Assembly (NCBI RefSeq): GCF_004761865.1 | Contig: NZ_SJDM01000034.1 | Span: 1-34,453 of the forward strand | DNA length: 34,453 bases | Direction: 5' to 3' | Source: Crenalkalicoccus roseus | GTDB lineage: Bacteria; Pseudomonadota; Alphaproteobacteria; Acetobacterales; Acetobacteraceae | In this document: positions 14,627-24,818 of the stretch, one piece after another | Numbering within the stretch: position 1 is the stretch's first letter | Layout of the letters: each line of letters opens with the position of its first letter | Notes under the pieces: generated by a model | Told to the model about the DNA's origin: nothing | What the model saw: only the letters and a program-made list of their open reading frames with translations | Database searches by the model: none | Position numbers and translations under genes: made by a program

Positions 14627-14989
14627 ATGACGAACTCCGATGGCTGGAAGAGCATGATCCTCGGCAGCCAGCTCGTACTCGGGCTGGTCCTGCTGCTGAC
14701 TCCCTGGCTGGTCGGCTTCACCGCCGAAGCCGTGGCGGCGTGGAGCGCCTGGATCACCGGCGGCGTGATCGCCCTGGTCGCCGCGGCGGCGCTGGCCGGC
14801 TATGCCTATGTGGGGTCCTGGGCGAATCTGGTGCTCGGCGTCTGGTCCTTCGCCGCGCCCTGGATCCTCGGCTTCGCCGCGCTCGCCGGCGCGCTGTGGA
14901 GCCATGTGGCAATCGGCGTGCTGGTGGCGCTGGCCGCGGCGACGGAGCTGTGGATGGAGCACCAGTCGCCGCCGCGGGTGCACGCCTGA
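14627..14989 (+). CDS. SPW repeat membrane protein
   Basis: The 120-residue inner-membrane protein has about four membrane segments. It carries the SPW-type repeat (W-x-N-x-x-L-G-x-W-x-x-x-x-P-W-x-x-G-F). The second copy, SWANLVLGVWSFAAPWILGF, is clear. The first is more degenerate, around LLLTPWLVGF. The family's function is unknown. I chose the ATG at 14627 because GAGGAGG lies just upstream; an in-frame ATG at 14603 has no such site. It ends in a polar tail, EHQSPPRVHA. It lies behind hsp20 and converges on the regulator gene. Confidence 0.85.
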   Translation: MTNSDGWKSMILGSQLVLGLVLLLTPWLVGFTAEAVAAWSAWITGGVIALVAAAALAGYAYVGSWANLVLGVWSFAAPWILGFAALAGALWSHVAIGVLVALAAATELWMEHQSPPRVHA

Positions 14990-15002
14990 CGGCCGGCGAT
15001 GG

Positions 15003-15023
15003 CCCGGCGCCGCGCGCGCCGGG
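15003..15023. terminator. Hairpin between convergent SPW and regulator genes
   Basis: A perfect 8-bp stem (15003-15010 with 15016-15023) has a 5-base loop, in the 34-base gap between convergent genes and touching the regulator stop codon. It could serve both strands. Confidence 0.4.
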
Positions 15024-15704
15024 TCACGTGCCGATCCGCAGCAGCCCTTCCCGGTCGGCGATGTCGGCGCGCCGCGGTGAGAGGCGCACCAGCCCCTGCG
15101 ATTCCAGCGCCGAGAGGGCGCGCGAAAGCGTCTCCGGCGTCATGCCGAGGCGGGCGGCGAGCGCTGCGCGCGGCTCCGGCAGCTCGGCCGAGCCGGCGCC
15201 GGTCTCTTCGGCCACACGGCGGGCCAGGAAGCGGGCGACGCGGCGCTCGGCCGAGCGCAGCTTCAGGTCCACCACCTGGTCCACCATCAGCCGCCAGTGC
15301 CGCGCCAGCAGCTCGATGGTGGCGCGGGCCAGTGCCGGATCCTGCGAGACGCCTTCCCGGAAGTCGGCGGCGGGAATGATCAGCACCCGCACCTCGGTGA
15401 GCGCGACGGCCGAGGCCAGATAGGGCAGCCCGAGGATCGCCGCGGGCGCGAGGAAGAGTTCGCCCGCGCCGAAGATCTCGACGATGGTCTCGGCCCGGGT
15501 CTCGTCGCGCGCCTTCAGGCCGATGCTGCCGGCGAGCAGCAGGTGCAGGAAGCCCGGCGCCTCTCCCTGCTCGAACAGCACGGCGCCGCGGGGCAGGAGC
15601 TGCGTGAAGCCCGAGCGCAGGAGGCGGGCCATCGCCGCCTCCCCGGCGCTGATGGCGAAGGGGCTGCGCTGCAGCAGCTCGAGGTTCAGGGTCCGGTCCG
15701 GCAT
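15024..15704 (-). CDS. Crp/Fnr-family regulator, FNR/DNR-type, without cysteines
   Basis: The 226-residue regulator has an N-terminal cyclic-nucleotide-binding-type beta barrel (about 15-120), a long dimerisation helix (126-150) and a C-terminal helix-turn-helix (178-208). The recognition helix carries Glu191, Ser194 and Arg195 in TPETLSRAL, the FNR-type residues that read TTGAT half-sites. There is no cysteine in the protein, so it cannot hold the [4Fe-4S] cluster of FNR. It is nearer to the DNR/NnrR/NarR group that senses NO, nitrite or nitrate. AAGGA precedes the ATG. It is divergent from the nar run, with two FNR-type boxes between, so it is the probable activator of nitrate respiration and perhaps of itself. 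Confidence 0.9.
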   Translation of the reverse strand: MPDRTLNLELLQRSPFAISAGEAAMARLLRSGFTQLLPRGAVLFEQGEAPGFLHLLLAGSIGLKARDETRAETIVEIFGAGELFLAPAAILGLPYLASAVALTEVRVLIIPAADFREGVSQDPALARATIELLARHWRLMVDQVVDLKLRSAERRVARFLARRVAEETGAGSAELPEPRAALAARLGMTPETLSRALSALESQGLVRLSPRRADIADREGLLRIGT

Positions 15705-15748
15705 GGATGGGTCCTTCCTTGTCCGCCTGCGGCGCCCGCGCGGCTTTC

Positions 15749-15762
15749 TTGATCTGCGTCAA
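15749..15762 (+). promoter_or_regulatory. FNR/DNR box 1, TTGAT-N4-GTCAA
   Basis: TTGATCTGCGTCAA matches the FNR/DNR consensus TTGAT-N4-ATCAA at 9 of 10 positions. It lies 45 bases from the regulator start and 153 from narK1. It is well placed to control the regulator gene, and possibly an upstream nar promoter. Confidence 0.75.
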
Positions 15763-15842
15763 GTCCGACTCCGAGGCCCCGCATCGGGATCTTTGCGCTG
15801 TATCGTCTTTCGCAAGATTTTTCCACCTTGCTGTCCGCGGAC

Positions 15843-15856
15843 TTGCGCCAGATCAA
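15843..15856 (+). promoter_or_regulatory. FNR/DNR box 2, TTGCG-N4-ATCAA
   Basis: TTGCGCCAGATCAA matches the consensus at 8 of 10 positions. It lies 59 bases before the narK1 start. A centre at -41.5 would put the transcription start near 15891, leaving a short leader. I see no good -10 there, so a class-II activated promoter is inferred rather than seen. Confidence 0.55.
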
Positions 15857-15914
15857 GTGATGATCCCGCCGCCACGCCATGGTTGTCGCGCCTCGGACAA
15901 CCCTGGAGGGGCAG

Positions 15915-17291
15915 ATGAGCATGTCGGCGGGCGTCACAGCGAAGGGCAGTGGACCGGGCCGCGCCCTGTGGTCGAGCACCGTGGCGTTCACGGTGTGCTT
16001 CGCGGCCTGGACGATCTTTTCCATCATCGGCGTGCAGATCAAACGCGATCTCGGCCTGAGCGACTTCCAGTTCGGGCTGCTGGTCGGCACGCCGATCCTG
16101 ACCGGAAGCCTGGTGCGGCTGGTGCTCGGCATCTGGGCCGACCAGTATGGCGGGCGCCTGGTGTTCACCGGCGTGATGCTGGCCGCCGCCGCCGCCACCT
16201 TCCTGCTCTCCTACGCCTACGACTACCCGACCTTCCTGCTGGCCGCGCTCGGCGTCGGCATCGCCGGCGGCGCCTTCTCGGTCGGCGTCGCCTACGTGTC
16301 GAAGTGGTACCCGAAGGAGAAGCAGGGCACCGCGCTCGGCATCTTCGGCGCCGGCAATGTCGGTTCGGCGGTGACCAAGTTCCTCGCCCCCGTGGTGATG
16401 GTAGCGCTCGGCTGGCAGGCGGTGGCGCAGATCTGGGCGCTGGCGCTGCTGGTCACCGCGGTGCTGTTCTACCTGCTCACCGAGGATGACCCCGATCTCG
16501 CGGCGCGGCGCGCCCGCGGCGTCAAGGCCGAGAGCTTCGCCGAGATGATGGCGCCGCTGAAGAACCTGCAGGTGTGGCGCTTCTCGCTCTACTACTTCTT
16601 CGTCTTCGGCGGCTTCGTGGCGCTGGCGCTGTGGCTGCCGCGCTACTACGTCGGCGTGTACGGGCTCGACATCGTCACCGCCGGCCTGCTCGGCGCCGCC
16701 TATTCGATCCCGGGCTCGATCTTCCGCGTGCTCGGCGGCACGATGTCCGACAAGTACGGCGCCCGGAAGGTGATGTACTGGACCTTCATCGGCTCCGTCA
16801 TCTGCACCTTCCTGCTCAGCTATCCGGCCACCCGCTACGTGGTGGACGGCATCCACGGCCCGATCGAGTTCACCATCGCCATCGGCTTCGTCCCGTTCAT
16901 GCTGCTGACCATGGTGCTCGGCTTCTTCATGAGCCTGGGCAAGGCCGCGGTGTACAAGCACATCCCCGTCTACTACCCGGGCCGGGTCGGCGCGGTCGGC
17001 GGCGTGGTCGGGCTGATCGGCGGCCTGGGCGGCTTCGTCCTGCCGATCGCCTTCGGCGCCATGAACGACCTCACCGGGGTCTGGACCAGCTGCTTCATGC
17101 TGCTGTTCCTGATCGTCGCCGTCAGCCTCGCCTGGATGCACTTCGCCATCCGCCGCATGGAGACCAAGGCGCACCCGGAGCTGCGCGCGCCGCAGGACCT
17201 GCCGGAGGCCGAGGGACTGGGCGCCGCGCCTCCCGCTTCCATGCCCTCCCCCATACCCACCGGCAGCCGGCGCCTCGCGGCAGGCGACTGA
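15915..17291 (+). CDS. narK: Nitrate/nitrite transporter, NarK1 type
   Basis: The 458-residue, 12-segment major-facilitator permease belongs to the nitrate/nitrite porter family. The first nitrate-signature glycine motif is GIFGAGNVGSAVTKF, the second lies around VGAVGGVVGLIGGLGGFVLP, and substrate-binding arginines are expected in the VRLVLGIWADQYGG region and its TM8 counterpart. It resembles the NarK1 group, thought to be proton-linked nitrate importers. The start at 15915 was chosen for its GGAGGGG site; an in-frame ATG at 15879 has none. It heads the nar run, and narK2 starts 24 bases later. Confidence 0.93.
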   Translation: MSMSAGVTAKGSGPGRALWSSTVAFTVCFAAWTIFSIIGVQIKRDLGLSDFQFGLLVGTPILTGSLVRLVLGIWADQYGGRLVFTGVMLAAAAATFLLSYAYDYPTFLLAALGVGIAGGAFSVGVAYVSKWYPKEKQGTALGIFGAGNVGSAVTKFLAPVVMVALGWQAVAQIWALALLVTAVLFYLLTEDDPDLAARRARGVKAESFAEMMAPLKNLQVWRFSLYYFFVFGGFVALALWLPRYYVGVYGLDIVTAGLLGAAYSIPGSIFRVLGGTMSDKYGARKVMYWTFIGSVICTFLLSYPATRYVVDGIHGPIEFTIAIGFVPFMLLTMVLGFFMSLGKAAVYKHIPVYYPGRVGAVGGVVGLIGGLGGFVLPIAFGAMNDLTGVWTSCFMLLFLIVAVSLAWMHFAIRRMETKAHPELRAPQDLPEAEGLGAAPPASMPSPIPTGSRRLAAGD

Positions 17292-17315
17292 ACCGGCCAG
17301 GAAGGAACCCCCACC

Positions 17316-18686
17316 ATGTCCACCACGACCACACCGCTCGGCGGGGGTTCCGCCCCCGGCGGCACCTGGCTCGCCCGCTGGGAGCCTGAGAACCAGGCCT
17401 TCTGGGAGCGCGAGGGCAGCGCCCGCGCCTGGAAGACGCTCGCCGTCACCACCGGCGGCCTGACCATGGCCTTCATCACCTGGTTCGTGGTCAGCGCGCT
17501 TGTCGTGCGCCTGCCGCAGATCGGCTTCCAGCTCACCACCGGCCAGCTCTTCTGGCTCGCCGCCATGCCGGGGCTCGCCGGCGGCACGCTGCGCCTCGTG
17601 CACATGTTCCTCACGCCGATCTACGGCACGCGGCATGTGGTGGCCTGGTCCACCGCCTCGCTGCTGGTGCCGCTGATCGGCTGGGCGATCGCGGTGCAGA
17701 ACCCGGCCACGCCCTACTGGGTGCTGCTGGGGCTCGCCTTCCTCGCGGGGCTCGGCGGCGGCAACTTCTCCTCCTTCATGCCCTCGACCAGCCTGTTCTT
17801 CCCGAAGCGCCTGCAGGGCACGGCGCTGGCGATCCAGGCGGGGGTGGGGAATTTCGGCGTCTCCGTGGTGCAGTTCGTCACGCCCTGGATCATCGGCATC
17901 GGCCTGTTCGGCAGCCTCGCCTTCGTCGGCGAGCCGCAGACCCTGACCCGTGCCGGGCAGCAGGGCACGGTGTGGCTGCAGAACGCGACGCTGATCTACG
18001 TGGTGCCAGTCGCGGTGTTCGCGCTGATGGCCTGGATCATGCTGCGCAGCGTGCCCGTCACCGCGAACCTGCGCCAGCAATTCGACATCTTCCGCAGCGG
18101 CCACACCTGGGCGATGACCTCGCTCTACATCATGACCTTCGGCGCCTTCAGCGGGCTGGCCGCGACCTTCCCGCTGCTGATCCGCCAGGTCTACGGCCAC
18201 CTGCCGGGCGCGCCGGATCCGCTGGCCTATGCCTTCCTTGGCCCGCTCGTCGGTTCCGCGGTGCGCGTGATGGCGGGCCCGCTCTGCGACCGCGTCGGCG
18301 GCGCCAAGGTCACGCACTGGGCCGGGCTCGGCATGGCCGCCTGCGCGCTGGCGGTGCCCTTCTTCACTTCGCCGACCTCTATTGGGGAATTCCCGTATTT
18401 CGTGGCGGCGATGCTCGGCCTATTCCTCTTCGCGGGCGTCGGCAACGCCAGCACCTTCAAGCAGATGCCCATGATCTTCCCGCCCCGCCAAGCGGGCGGC
18501 GTGATCGGCTTCACCGCCGCGGTCGCAGCCTACGGCCCCTTCTTCTTCGGCATGCTGTTCGGCGCGAGCTTCGGCCTCTTCGGGAGCCCGAACGCCGTGT
18601 TCTACGGCCTGTCCGTGTTCTTCCTGTTCAACGTGGCGCTGAACTGGTGGCTCTACGCCCGCCGCAACGCGCCCAATCCCTGCTGA
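17316..18686 (+). CDS. narK: Nitrate/nitrite antiporter, NarK2 type
   Basis: The 456-residue, 12-segment MFS porter is closer to Escherichia coli NarK/NarU. It has a cytoplasmic N-terminus, then FVVSALVVRLPQIGF, the first signature in LGGGNFSSFMPSTSLFFPKR with QAGVGNFGVSVVQFV, and the second around GGVIGFTAAVAAYGPFFFG. Arginines in GGTLRLVHMF (TM2) and GSAVRVMAGPLCD (TM8) match the anion-binding pair. It probably exchanges external nitrate for internal nitrite, which removes the toxic product of NarG. GAAGGAA precedes the ATG, and narG follows after 16 bases. In some bacteria NarK1 and NarK2 are fused; here they are separate. Confidence 0.95.
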   Translation: MSTTTTPLGGGSAPGGTWLARWEPENQAFWEREGSARAWKTLAVTTGGLTMAFITWFVVSALVVRLPQIGFQLTTGQLFWLAAMPGLAGGTLRLVHMFLTPIYGTRHVVAWSTASLLVPLIGWAIAVQNPATPYWVLLGLAFLAGLGGGNFSSFMPSTSLFFPKRLQGTALAIQAGVGNFGVSVVQFVTPWIIGIGLFGSLAFVGEPQTLTRAGQQGTVWLQNATLIYVVPVAVFALMAWIMLRSVPVTANLRQQFDIFRSGHTWAMTSLYIMTFGAFSGLAATFPLLIRQVYGHLPGAPDPLAYAFLGPLVGSAVRVMAGPLCDRVGGAKVTHWAGLGMAACALAVPFFTSPTSIGEFPYFVAAMLGLFLFAGVGNASTFKQMPMIFPPRQAGGVIGFTAAVAAYGPFFFGMLFGASFGLFGSPNAVFYGLSVFFLFNVALNWWLYARRNAPNPC

Positions 18687-18702
18687 GCCGGGAGCCTCGA
18701 CG

Positions 18703-21700
18703 ATGTCCCACTTCCTCGACCGCCTCGCCTTCTTCAAGCGCAACGTCGAAGGCTTCTCCGCCGGACACGGCGCCGTCACCAACGAGCCGCGCGGCTGGGA
18801 GGACGCCTACCGCCAGCGCTGGGCGCACGACAAGGTCGTGCGCAGCACGCACGGCGTGAACTGCACCGGTTCCTGCTCCTGGAAGATCTACGTCAAGGGC
18901 GGCGTGGTCACCTGGGAGACGCAGCAGACCGACTATCCGCGCACGCGGCCTGGCCTGCCGAACCACGAGCCGCGCGGCTGCGCGCGCGGCGCCAGCTATT
19001 CCTGGTACCTCTACAGCGCCAACCGGATGAAGTACCCGATGATGCGCAAGCGCCTGCTGCGGCTGTGGCGCGCTGCGCGGACCGAGCACGCCGATCCGGT
19101 CGAGGCCTGGGCGAGCATCCAGGCCGACGAGACGAAGCGCCGCGCCTACCAGAAGGTGCGGGGCCTCGGCGGCTTCGTCCGCGTCTCCTGGGAGGAGGCG
19201 GAGGAGTTGATCGCTGCCGCCAACGTGCACACCGCCAGGGTGCACGGTCCGGACCGGATCATCGGCTTCTCGCCCATCCCGGCGATGAGCATGGTGAGCT
19301 ACGCCGCGGGCAGCCGCTACCTGTCGCTGATCGGCGGCGTCTGCATGTCCTTCTACGACTGGTACTGCGACCTGCCGCCCTCCTCGCCGCAGACCTGGGG
19401 CGAGCAGACCGACGTGCCGGAGAGCGCGGACTGGTACAACGCCGGCTTCCTGATGATGTGGGGCTCGAACGTGCCGCAGACGCGCACGCCCGACGCCCAC
19501 TTCATGACCGAGGCGCGCTACCGCGGCACCAAGACCGTTGTGGTCACGCCCGACTACTCGGAGGCGAGCAAATTCGCCGACCTCTGGCTGCACCCGAAGC
19601 AGGGCACCGACGCGGCGCTCGCCATGGCGATGGGCCACGTCATCCTCTCCGAGTGGCACGCGAAGGGGAGGGGCGAGTACTTCCTCGACTACTGCCGCCG
19701 CTACACCGACATGCCGATGCTGGTGCTGCTCGAGGAGAAGGACGGGCGCCTGGTGCCCGGCCGCCAGCTCCGCGCCGCCGACCTCGAGGACGGCCTCGGC
19801 GAATCCAACAACCCGGACTGGAAGACCGTCGCCATAGACGAGGCCACGGGCCGCCTCTACGTGCCCACGGGCTCGATCGGCTTCCGCTGGGGCGAGCAGG
19901 GCAAGTGGAACCTCGAGGGGCGCGACAGCCGCACGCTGGAGGTCACCACGCCGCGCCTGACGCTGCTCGGCGGCGAGGCGGCCGCGGATGTCGCCTTCCC
20001 CTACTTCGGCGGCCGCGCGCCGGAGTTCTTCAACCCGACCGCGCATGAGGAGATCGTCACCCGCCGCGTGCCGGCGCGGCGCGTCACGCTGAAGGACGGC
20101 AGCACCCGCCTGGTGGCGACGGTCTACGACCTGTTCCTGGCGAATTACGGCGTGGAGCGCGGCTTCGGCGACTGCCCCGCCTCCTACGACGAGGACGCGC
20201 CCTACACCCCCGCCTGGGCGGAAAAGGTGTGCGGCGTCCGGCGCGGCCAGATCGTCGCCACGGCCCGCGAGTTCGCCGCCAACGCCGAGAAGACCAACGG
20301 CAAGTCCATGGTCATCCTCGGCGCCGCGGTGAACCACTGGTACCACGGCGACATGATCTACCGCGGCATCATCAATCTGCTGGTGATGTGCGGCTGCATC
20401 GGCCAGTCCGGCGGCGGTTGGAGCCACTATGTCGGCCAGGAGAAGCTGCGCCCGCAGACGGGGTGGGTGCCGCTCGCCTTCGCCACCGACTGGGGCCGGC
20501 CGCCGCGGCAGCAGAACTCCACCAGCTTCTTCTACGCGCATACCGGCCAGTACCGCTACGAGCGGCTGCAGGTGGAGGAGCTGCTCTCGCCGACGGCGCC
20601 GCAGGCGCTGTCGGGATCGCTGATCGACTTCAACGTGCGGGCCGAGCGGATGGGCTGGCTGCCCTCCGCCCCGCAGCTCCAGGCCAACCCGCTGCGCATC
20701 GCCGAGGCCGCCGCCGCGAGCGGCGAGGCGCCGGCCGCCTACGTGGCGAGCCGCCTCGCCGAGGGCACGCTGCGCATGAGCTGCGAGGACCCCGAGCACC
20801 CGGCGAACTGGCCGCGCAACCTGTTCATCTGGCGCTCCAACCTGCTCGGCTCCTCGGGCAAGGGGCACGAGTACTTCCTGAGGCACCTGCTCGGCACCAC
20901 GCACGGCGTGCAGGGCAAGGACCTCGGCGAGGAGGGCGCGGTCAAGCCGCAGGAGGTCACCTGGCGCGAGGCGCCGGAGGGCAAGCTCGACCTGCTGGTC
21001 ACGCTCGACTTCCGCATGAGCACGACCTGCGTCTACAGCGACATCGTGCTGCCGACCGCCACCTGGTACGAGAAGCACGACCTCAACACCTCGGACATGC
21101 ACCCCTTCATCCACCCGCTCTCCGCGGCGGTGGACCCGGCCTGGGAGGCGCGGACCGACTGGGCGATCTTCAAGGGGATCGCACGGCGCTTCAGCGAGCT
21201 CTGCCCCGGCCATCTCGGCGTCGAGCAGGACGTGGTGCTGAGCCCGCTGATGCACGACACGGCGCAGGAACTCGCGCAGGGCGTGGTGCGGGACTGGAAG
21301 CGCGGCGAGTGCGTGCCCCTGCCGGGCAAGACCATGCCGGCGATCACCGTGGTCGAGCGCGACTACCCGCGCACCTATGCGCGCTTCACCGCGCTTGGCC
21401 CGCTGATGGACAGGCTTGGCAACGGCGGCAAGGGCATCGGCTGGAAGACCCAGCACGAGGTGGACTTCCTCGCCAGCCTGAACGGCGCCGTCGAGGTGCC
21501 GGGCGTCGAGGGCAAGCGGCCGCGCATCGAGAGCGACATCGACGCGGCGGAGGTCATCCTCGCCCTGGCGCCGGAGACCAACGGCCATGTCGCGGTGAAG
21601 GCGTGGGAGGCGCTGTCGAGGAACACCGGCCGCGACCACACCCACCTCGCCCGCGGCAAGGAGCACGAGGCGATCCGCTTCCGCGACGTGCAGGCGCAGC

Positions 21701-22446
21701 CGCGCAAGATCATCTCCTCGCCCACCTGGTCAGGGCTGGAGAGCGAGGAGGTCTGCTACAACGCGGGCTACACCAACGTCCACGAGCTGATCCCGTGGCG
21801 GACGCTGTCGGGGCGGCAGCAGCTCTACCAGGACCACCCGTGGATGCAGGCCTTCGGCGAGCAGCTCTGCGTCTACAAGCCTCCCGTGGACCTGAAAGCG
21901 CACCTCGAGATGCTCGGCCGCGTGCCGAACGGCGAGAAGGAGCTGGTGCTCAACTTCATCACGCCGCACCAGAAGTGGGGCATCCACTCCACCTACAGCG
22001 ACAACCTCATCATGCTGACGCTGAACCGCGGCGGCCCTGTGGTGTGGATCAGCGAGGTGGATGCGAGAAGGGCCGGGATCGAGGACAACGACTGGGTCGA
22101 GGCCTTCAACCTGAACGGGGCGCTGACCGCGCGCGCCGTGGTCTCCCAGCGCGTGCCCGAGGGAATGATCCTGATGTACCACGCCCAGGAGAAGATCGTG
22201 AACACGCCGGGCTCCGAGGTAATGCGGACGCGCGGCGGCATCCACAACAGCGTCACCCGCGCGGTGCTGAAGCCGACGCACATGATCGGCGGCTACGCGC
22301 AGCTTTCCTACGGCTTCAACTACCACGGCACCATCGGCACCAACCGCGACGAGTTCGTGGTGGTGCGCAAGATGGCCAAGGTGGACTGGATGGATCAGCC
22401 TGCAGGGCAGGGTGATGCCGCCGTTCCCGCCGTGGCCGCGGAATAG
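18703..22446 (+). CDS. narG: Respiratory nitrate reductase alpha subunit
   Basis: The 1247-residue catalytic subunit reduces nitrate to nitrite on a bis-MGD molybdenum centre at the cytoplasmic face. The FS0 [4Fe-4S] ligands are complete: His50, Cys54, Cys58 in THGVNCTGSC and Cys93 in PRGCARG. The Mo-ligand Asp223 is in YDWYCDLPP, in register with Asp222 of the mature Escherichia coli protein. The sequence runs collinear to the C-terminal MGD-binding part (GGYAQLSYGFNYHGTIGTNR). There is no twin-arginine signal, as expected for Nar rather than periplasmic Nap. It is full length and uninterrupted. narH starts 12 bases downstream. Confidence 0.98.
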   Translation: MSHFLDRLAFFKRNVEGFSAGHGAVTNEPRGWEDAYRQRWAHDKVVRSTHGVNCTGSCSWKIYVKGGVVTWETQQTDYPRTRPGLPNHEPRGCARGASYSWYLYSANRMKYPMMRKRLLRLWRAARTEHADPVEAWASIQADETKRRAYQKVRGLGGFVRVSWEEAEELIAAANVHTARVHGPDRIIGFSPIPAMSMVSYAAGSRYLSLIGGVCMSFYDWYCDLPPSSPQTWGEQTDVPESADWYNAGFLMMWGSNVPQTRTPDAHFMTEARYRGTKTVVVTPDYSEASKFADLWLHPKQGTDAALAMAMGHVILSEWHAKGRGEYFLDYCRRYTDMPMLVLLEEKDGRLVPGRQLRAADLEDGLGESNNPDWKTVAIDEATGRLYVPTGSIGFRWGEQGKWNLEGRDSRTLEVTTPRLTLLGGEAAADVAFPYFGGRAPEFFNPTAHEEIVTRRVPARRVTLKDGSTRLVATVYDLFLANYGVERGFGDCPASYDEDAPYTPAWAEKVCGVRRGQIVATAREFAANAEKTNGKSMVILGAAVNHWYHGDMIYRGIINLLVMCGCIGQSGGGWSHYVGQEKLRPQTGWVPLAFATDWGRPPRQQNSTSFFYAHTGQYRYERLQVEELLSPTAPQALSGSLIDFNVRAERMGWLPSAPQLQANPLRIAEAAAASGEAPAAYVASRLAEGTLRMSCEDPEHPANWPRNLFIWRSNLLGSSGKGHEYFLRHLLGTTHGVQGKDLGEEGAVKPQEVTWREAPEGKLDLLVTLDFRMSTTCVYSDIVLPTATWYEKHDLNTSDMHPFIHPLSAAVDPAWEARTDWAIFKGIARRFSELCPGHLGVEQDVVLSPLMHDTAQELAQGVVRDWKRGECVPLPGKTMPAITVVERDYPRTYARFTALGPLMDRLGNGGKGIGWKTQHEVDFLASLNGAVEVPGVEGKRPRIESDIDAAEVILALAPETNGHVAVKAWEALSRNTGRDHTHLARGKEHEAIRFRDVQAQPRKIISSPTWSGLESEEVCYNAGYTNVHELIPWRTLSGRQQLYQDHPWMQAFGEQLCVYKPPVDLKAHLEMLGRVPNGEKELVLNFITPHQKWGIHSTYSDNLIMLTLNRGGPVVWISEVDARRAGIEDNDWVEAFNLNGALTARAVVSQRVPEGMILMYHAQEKIVNTPGSEVMRTRGGIHNSVTRAVLKPTHMIGGYAQLSYGFNYHGTIGTNRDEFVVVRKMAKVDWMDQPAGQGDAAVPAVAAE

Positions 22447-22458
22447 GGAGTTCCTCCG

Positions 22459-24084
<1,626 letters not shown>

Positions 24085-24089
24085 GCGCC

Positions 24090-24812
24090 ATGCGCCTCTC
24101 CCTCCGCGCCCTCGCCGCGCTGCTCGCCTACCCCACCGCCGAGCTGCGGGCGGCGCTGCCCGAGGTGCGGGCGGCGCTCGCCGCCGACCCTGCCCTCGCC
24201 CCGGCGCTGCCCGGGCTGGAGGCGCTGGCGGCGCGGCTCGGCGCCGATGACCTCCTCGACCTGCAGGAGGAGTACGTCGCGCTGTTCGACCGCACGCGCG
24301 GCCTCTGCCTCAACCTGTTCGAGCACGTGCACGGCGATTCGCGCGAGCGCGGGCCGGCCATGGTGGAGCTGCACGGCCTCTACGCCGCGGCGGGGCTCGA
24401 GCCCGCCTCGGGCGAGCTGCCGGACTACCTGCCGATGCTGCTCGAATACGCCGCAATCGAGCCGGCGCGCGGGGCCGAGCTGCTCGGCAACGCCGCGCCG
24501 GTGCTCGACCTGCTGCACGGCCGCCTGCTCGCCCGCGGCAGCGCCTACGCCGCCGCCTTGCATGCGGCGCTGCTCGTCGCCGGCGCGGTGCCGGGCACGG
24601 TGCCGCTCGCCGACGCGCCCGACCCGACGCCGGAGGAGCTCGACGCCGCCTACGAGGAGGCGCCGGTGGTCTTCGGCCCGGGCGCCGATCCGGCCGCCGA
24701 ATGCGGCGGCGAGGCGCTCGCCGCGCGGCTGCGCGCCGCCCGCCGCACCCCCAACCCGAAGCCCGCGCCGCGCCCCGTGCTCCGCCGCGTCGCGGCCGCC
24801 AGCAGAGGCTGA
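24090..24812 (+). CDS. narJ: Nitrate reductase assembly chaperone
   Basis: The 240-residue NarJ-type chaperone (TorD/DmsD-like all-helical fold) binds the NarG N-terminus and times Mo-cofactor insertion and membrane attachment. Characteristic segments are LLAYPTAELRAALPEVRAAL (13-32), EEYVALFDRTRGLCLNLFEHVHGDSRERG (62-90) and LPDYLPMLLEYAA (112-124). The ATG at 24090 is preferred, with GGAGG ten bases before it. A GTG at 24081 overlapping the narH stop as GTGA is possible but sits one base from that site. The C-terminus (from about residue 205) is basic and low in complexity. narI follows after six bases. Confidence 0.95.
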   Translation: MRLSLRALAALLAYPTAELRAALPEVRAALAADPALAPALPGLEALAARLGADDLLDLQEEYVALFDRTRGLCLNLFEHVHGDSRERGPAMVELHGLYAAAGLEPASGELPDYLPMLLEYAAIEPARGAELLGNAAPVLDLLHGRLLARGSAYAAALHAALLVAGAVPGTVPLADAPDPTPEELDAAYEEAPVVFGPGADPAAECGGEALAARLRAARRTPNPKPAPRPVLRRVAAASRG

Positions 24813-24818
24813 CCCGCC

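Noticed and set aside
13833-14630. Open frame starting ATGTTGCTCGCC and overlapping hsp20 in another frame
   Set aside because: Its only coding-looking part is the hsp20 shadow. No ribosome site precedes it, and the TTGCT looks like a leader motif instead.
15801-15806. TATCGT as a nar -10 element
   Set aside because: No matching -35 at 16-18 bases, and the nearest FNR-type box would be centred near -57, which is unusual. Left unassigned.
15851-15865. GATCA-agtga-TGATC inverted repeat as a separate operator
   Set aside because: It overlaps FNR-type box 2 and its half-sites are short; it may be chance.
15759-18317. An 852-codon minus-strand open frame opposite narK1 and narK2
   Set aside because: Composition is His/Arg/Glu/Gln-rich and periodic, as expected from the complement of GC-rich membrane-protein codons. 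The plus strand has clear porters.
18628-21666. A 1012-codon minus-strand open frame opposite narG
   Set aside because: Same reasoning: narG is unmistakable and the antisense frame has no domain or ribosome site.
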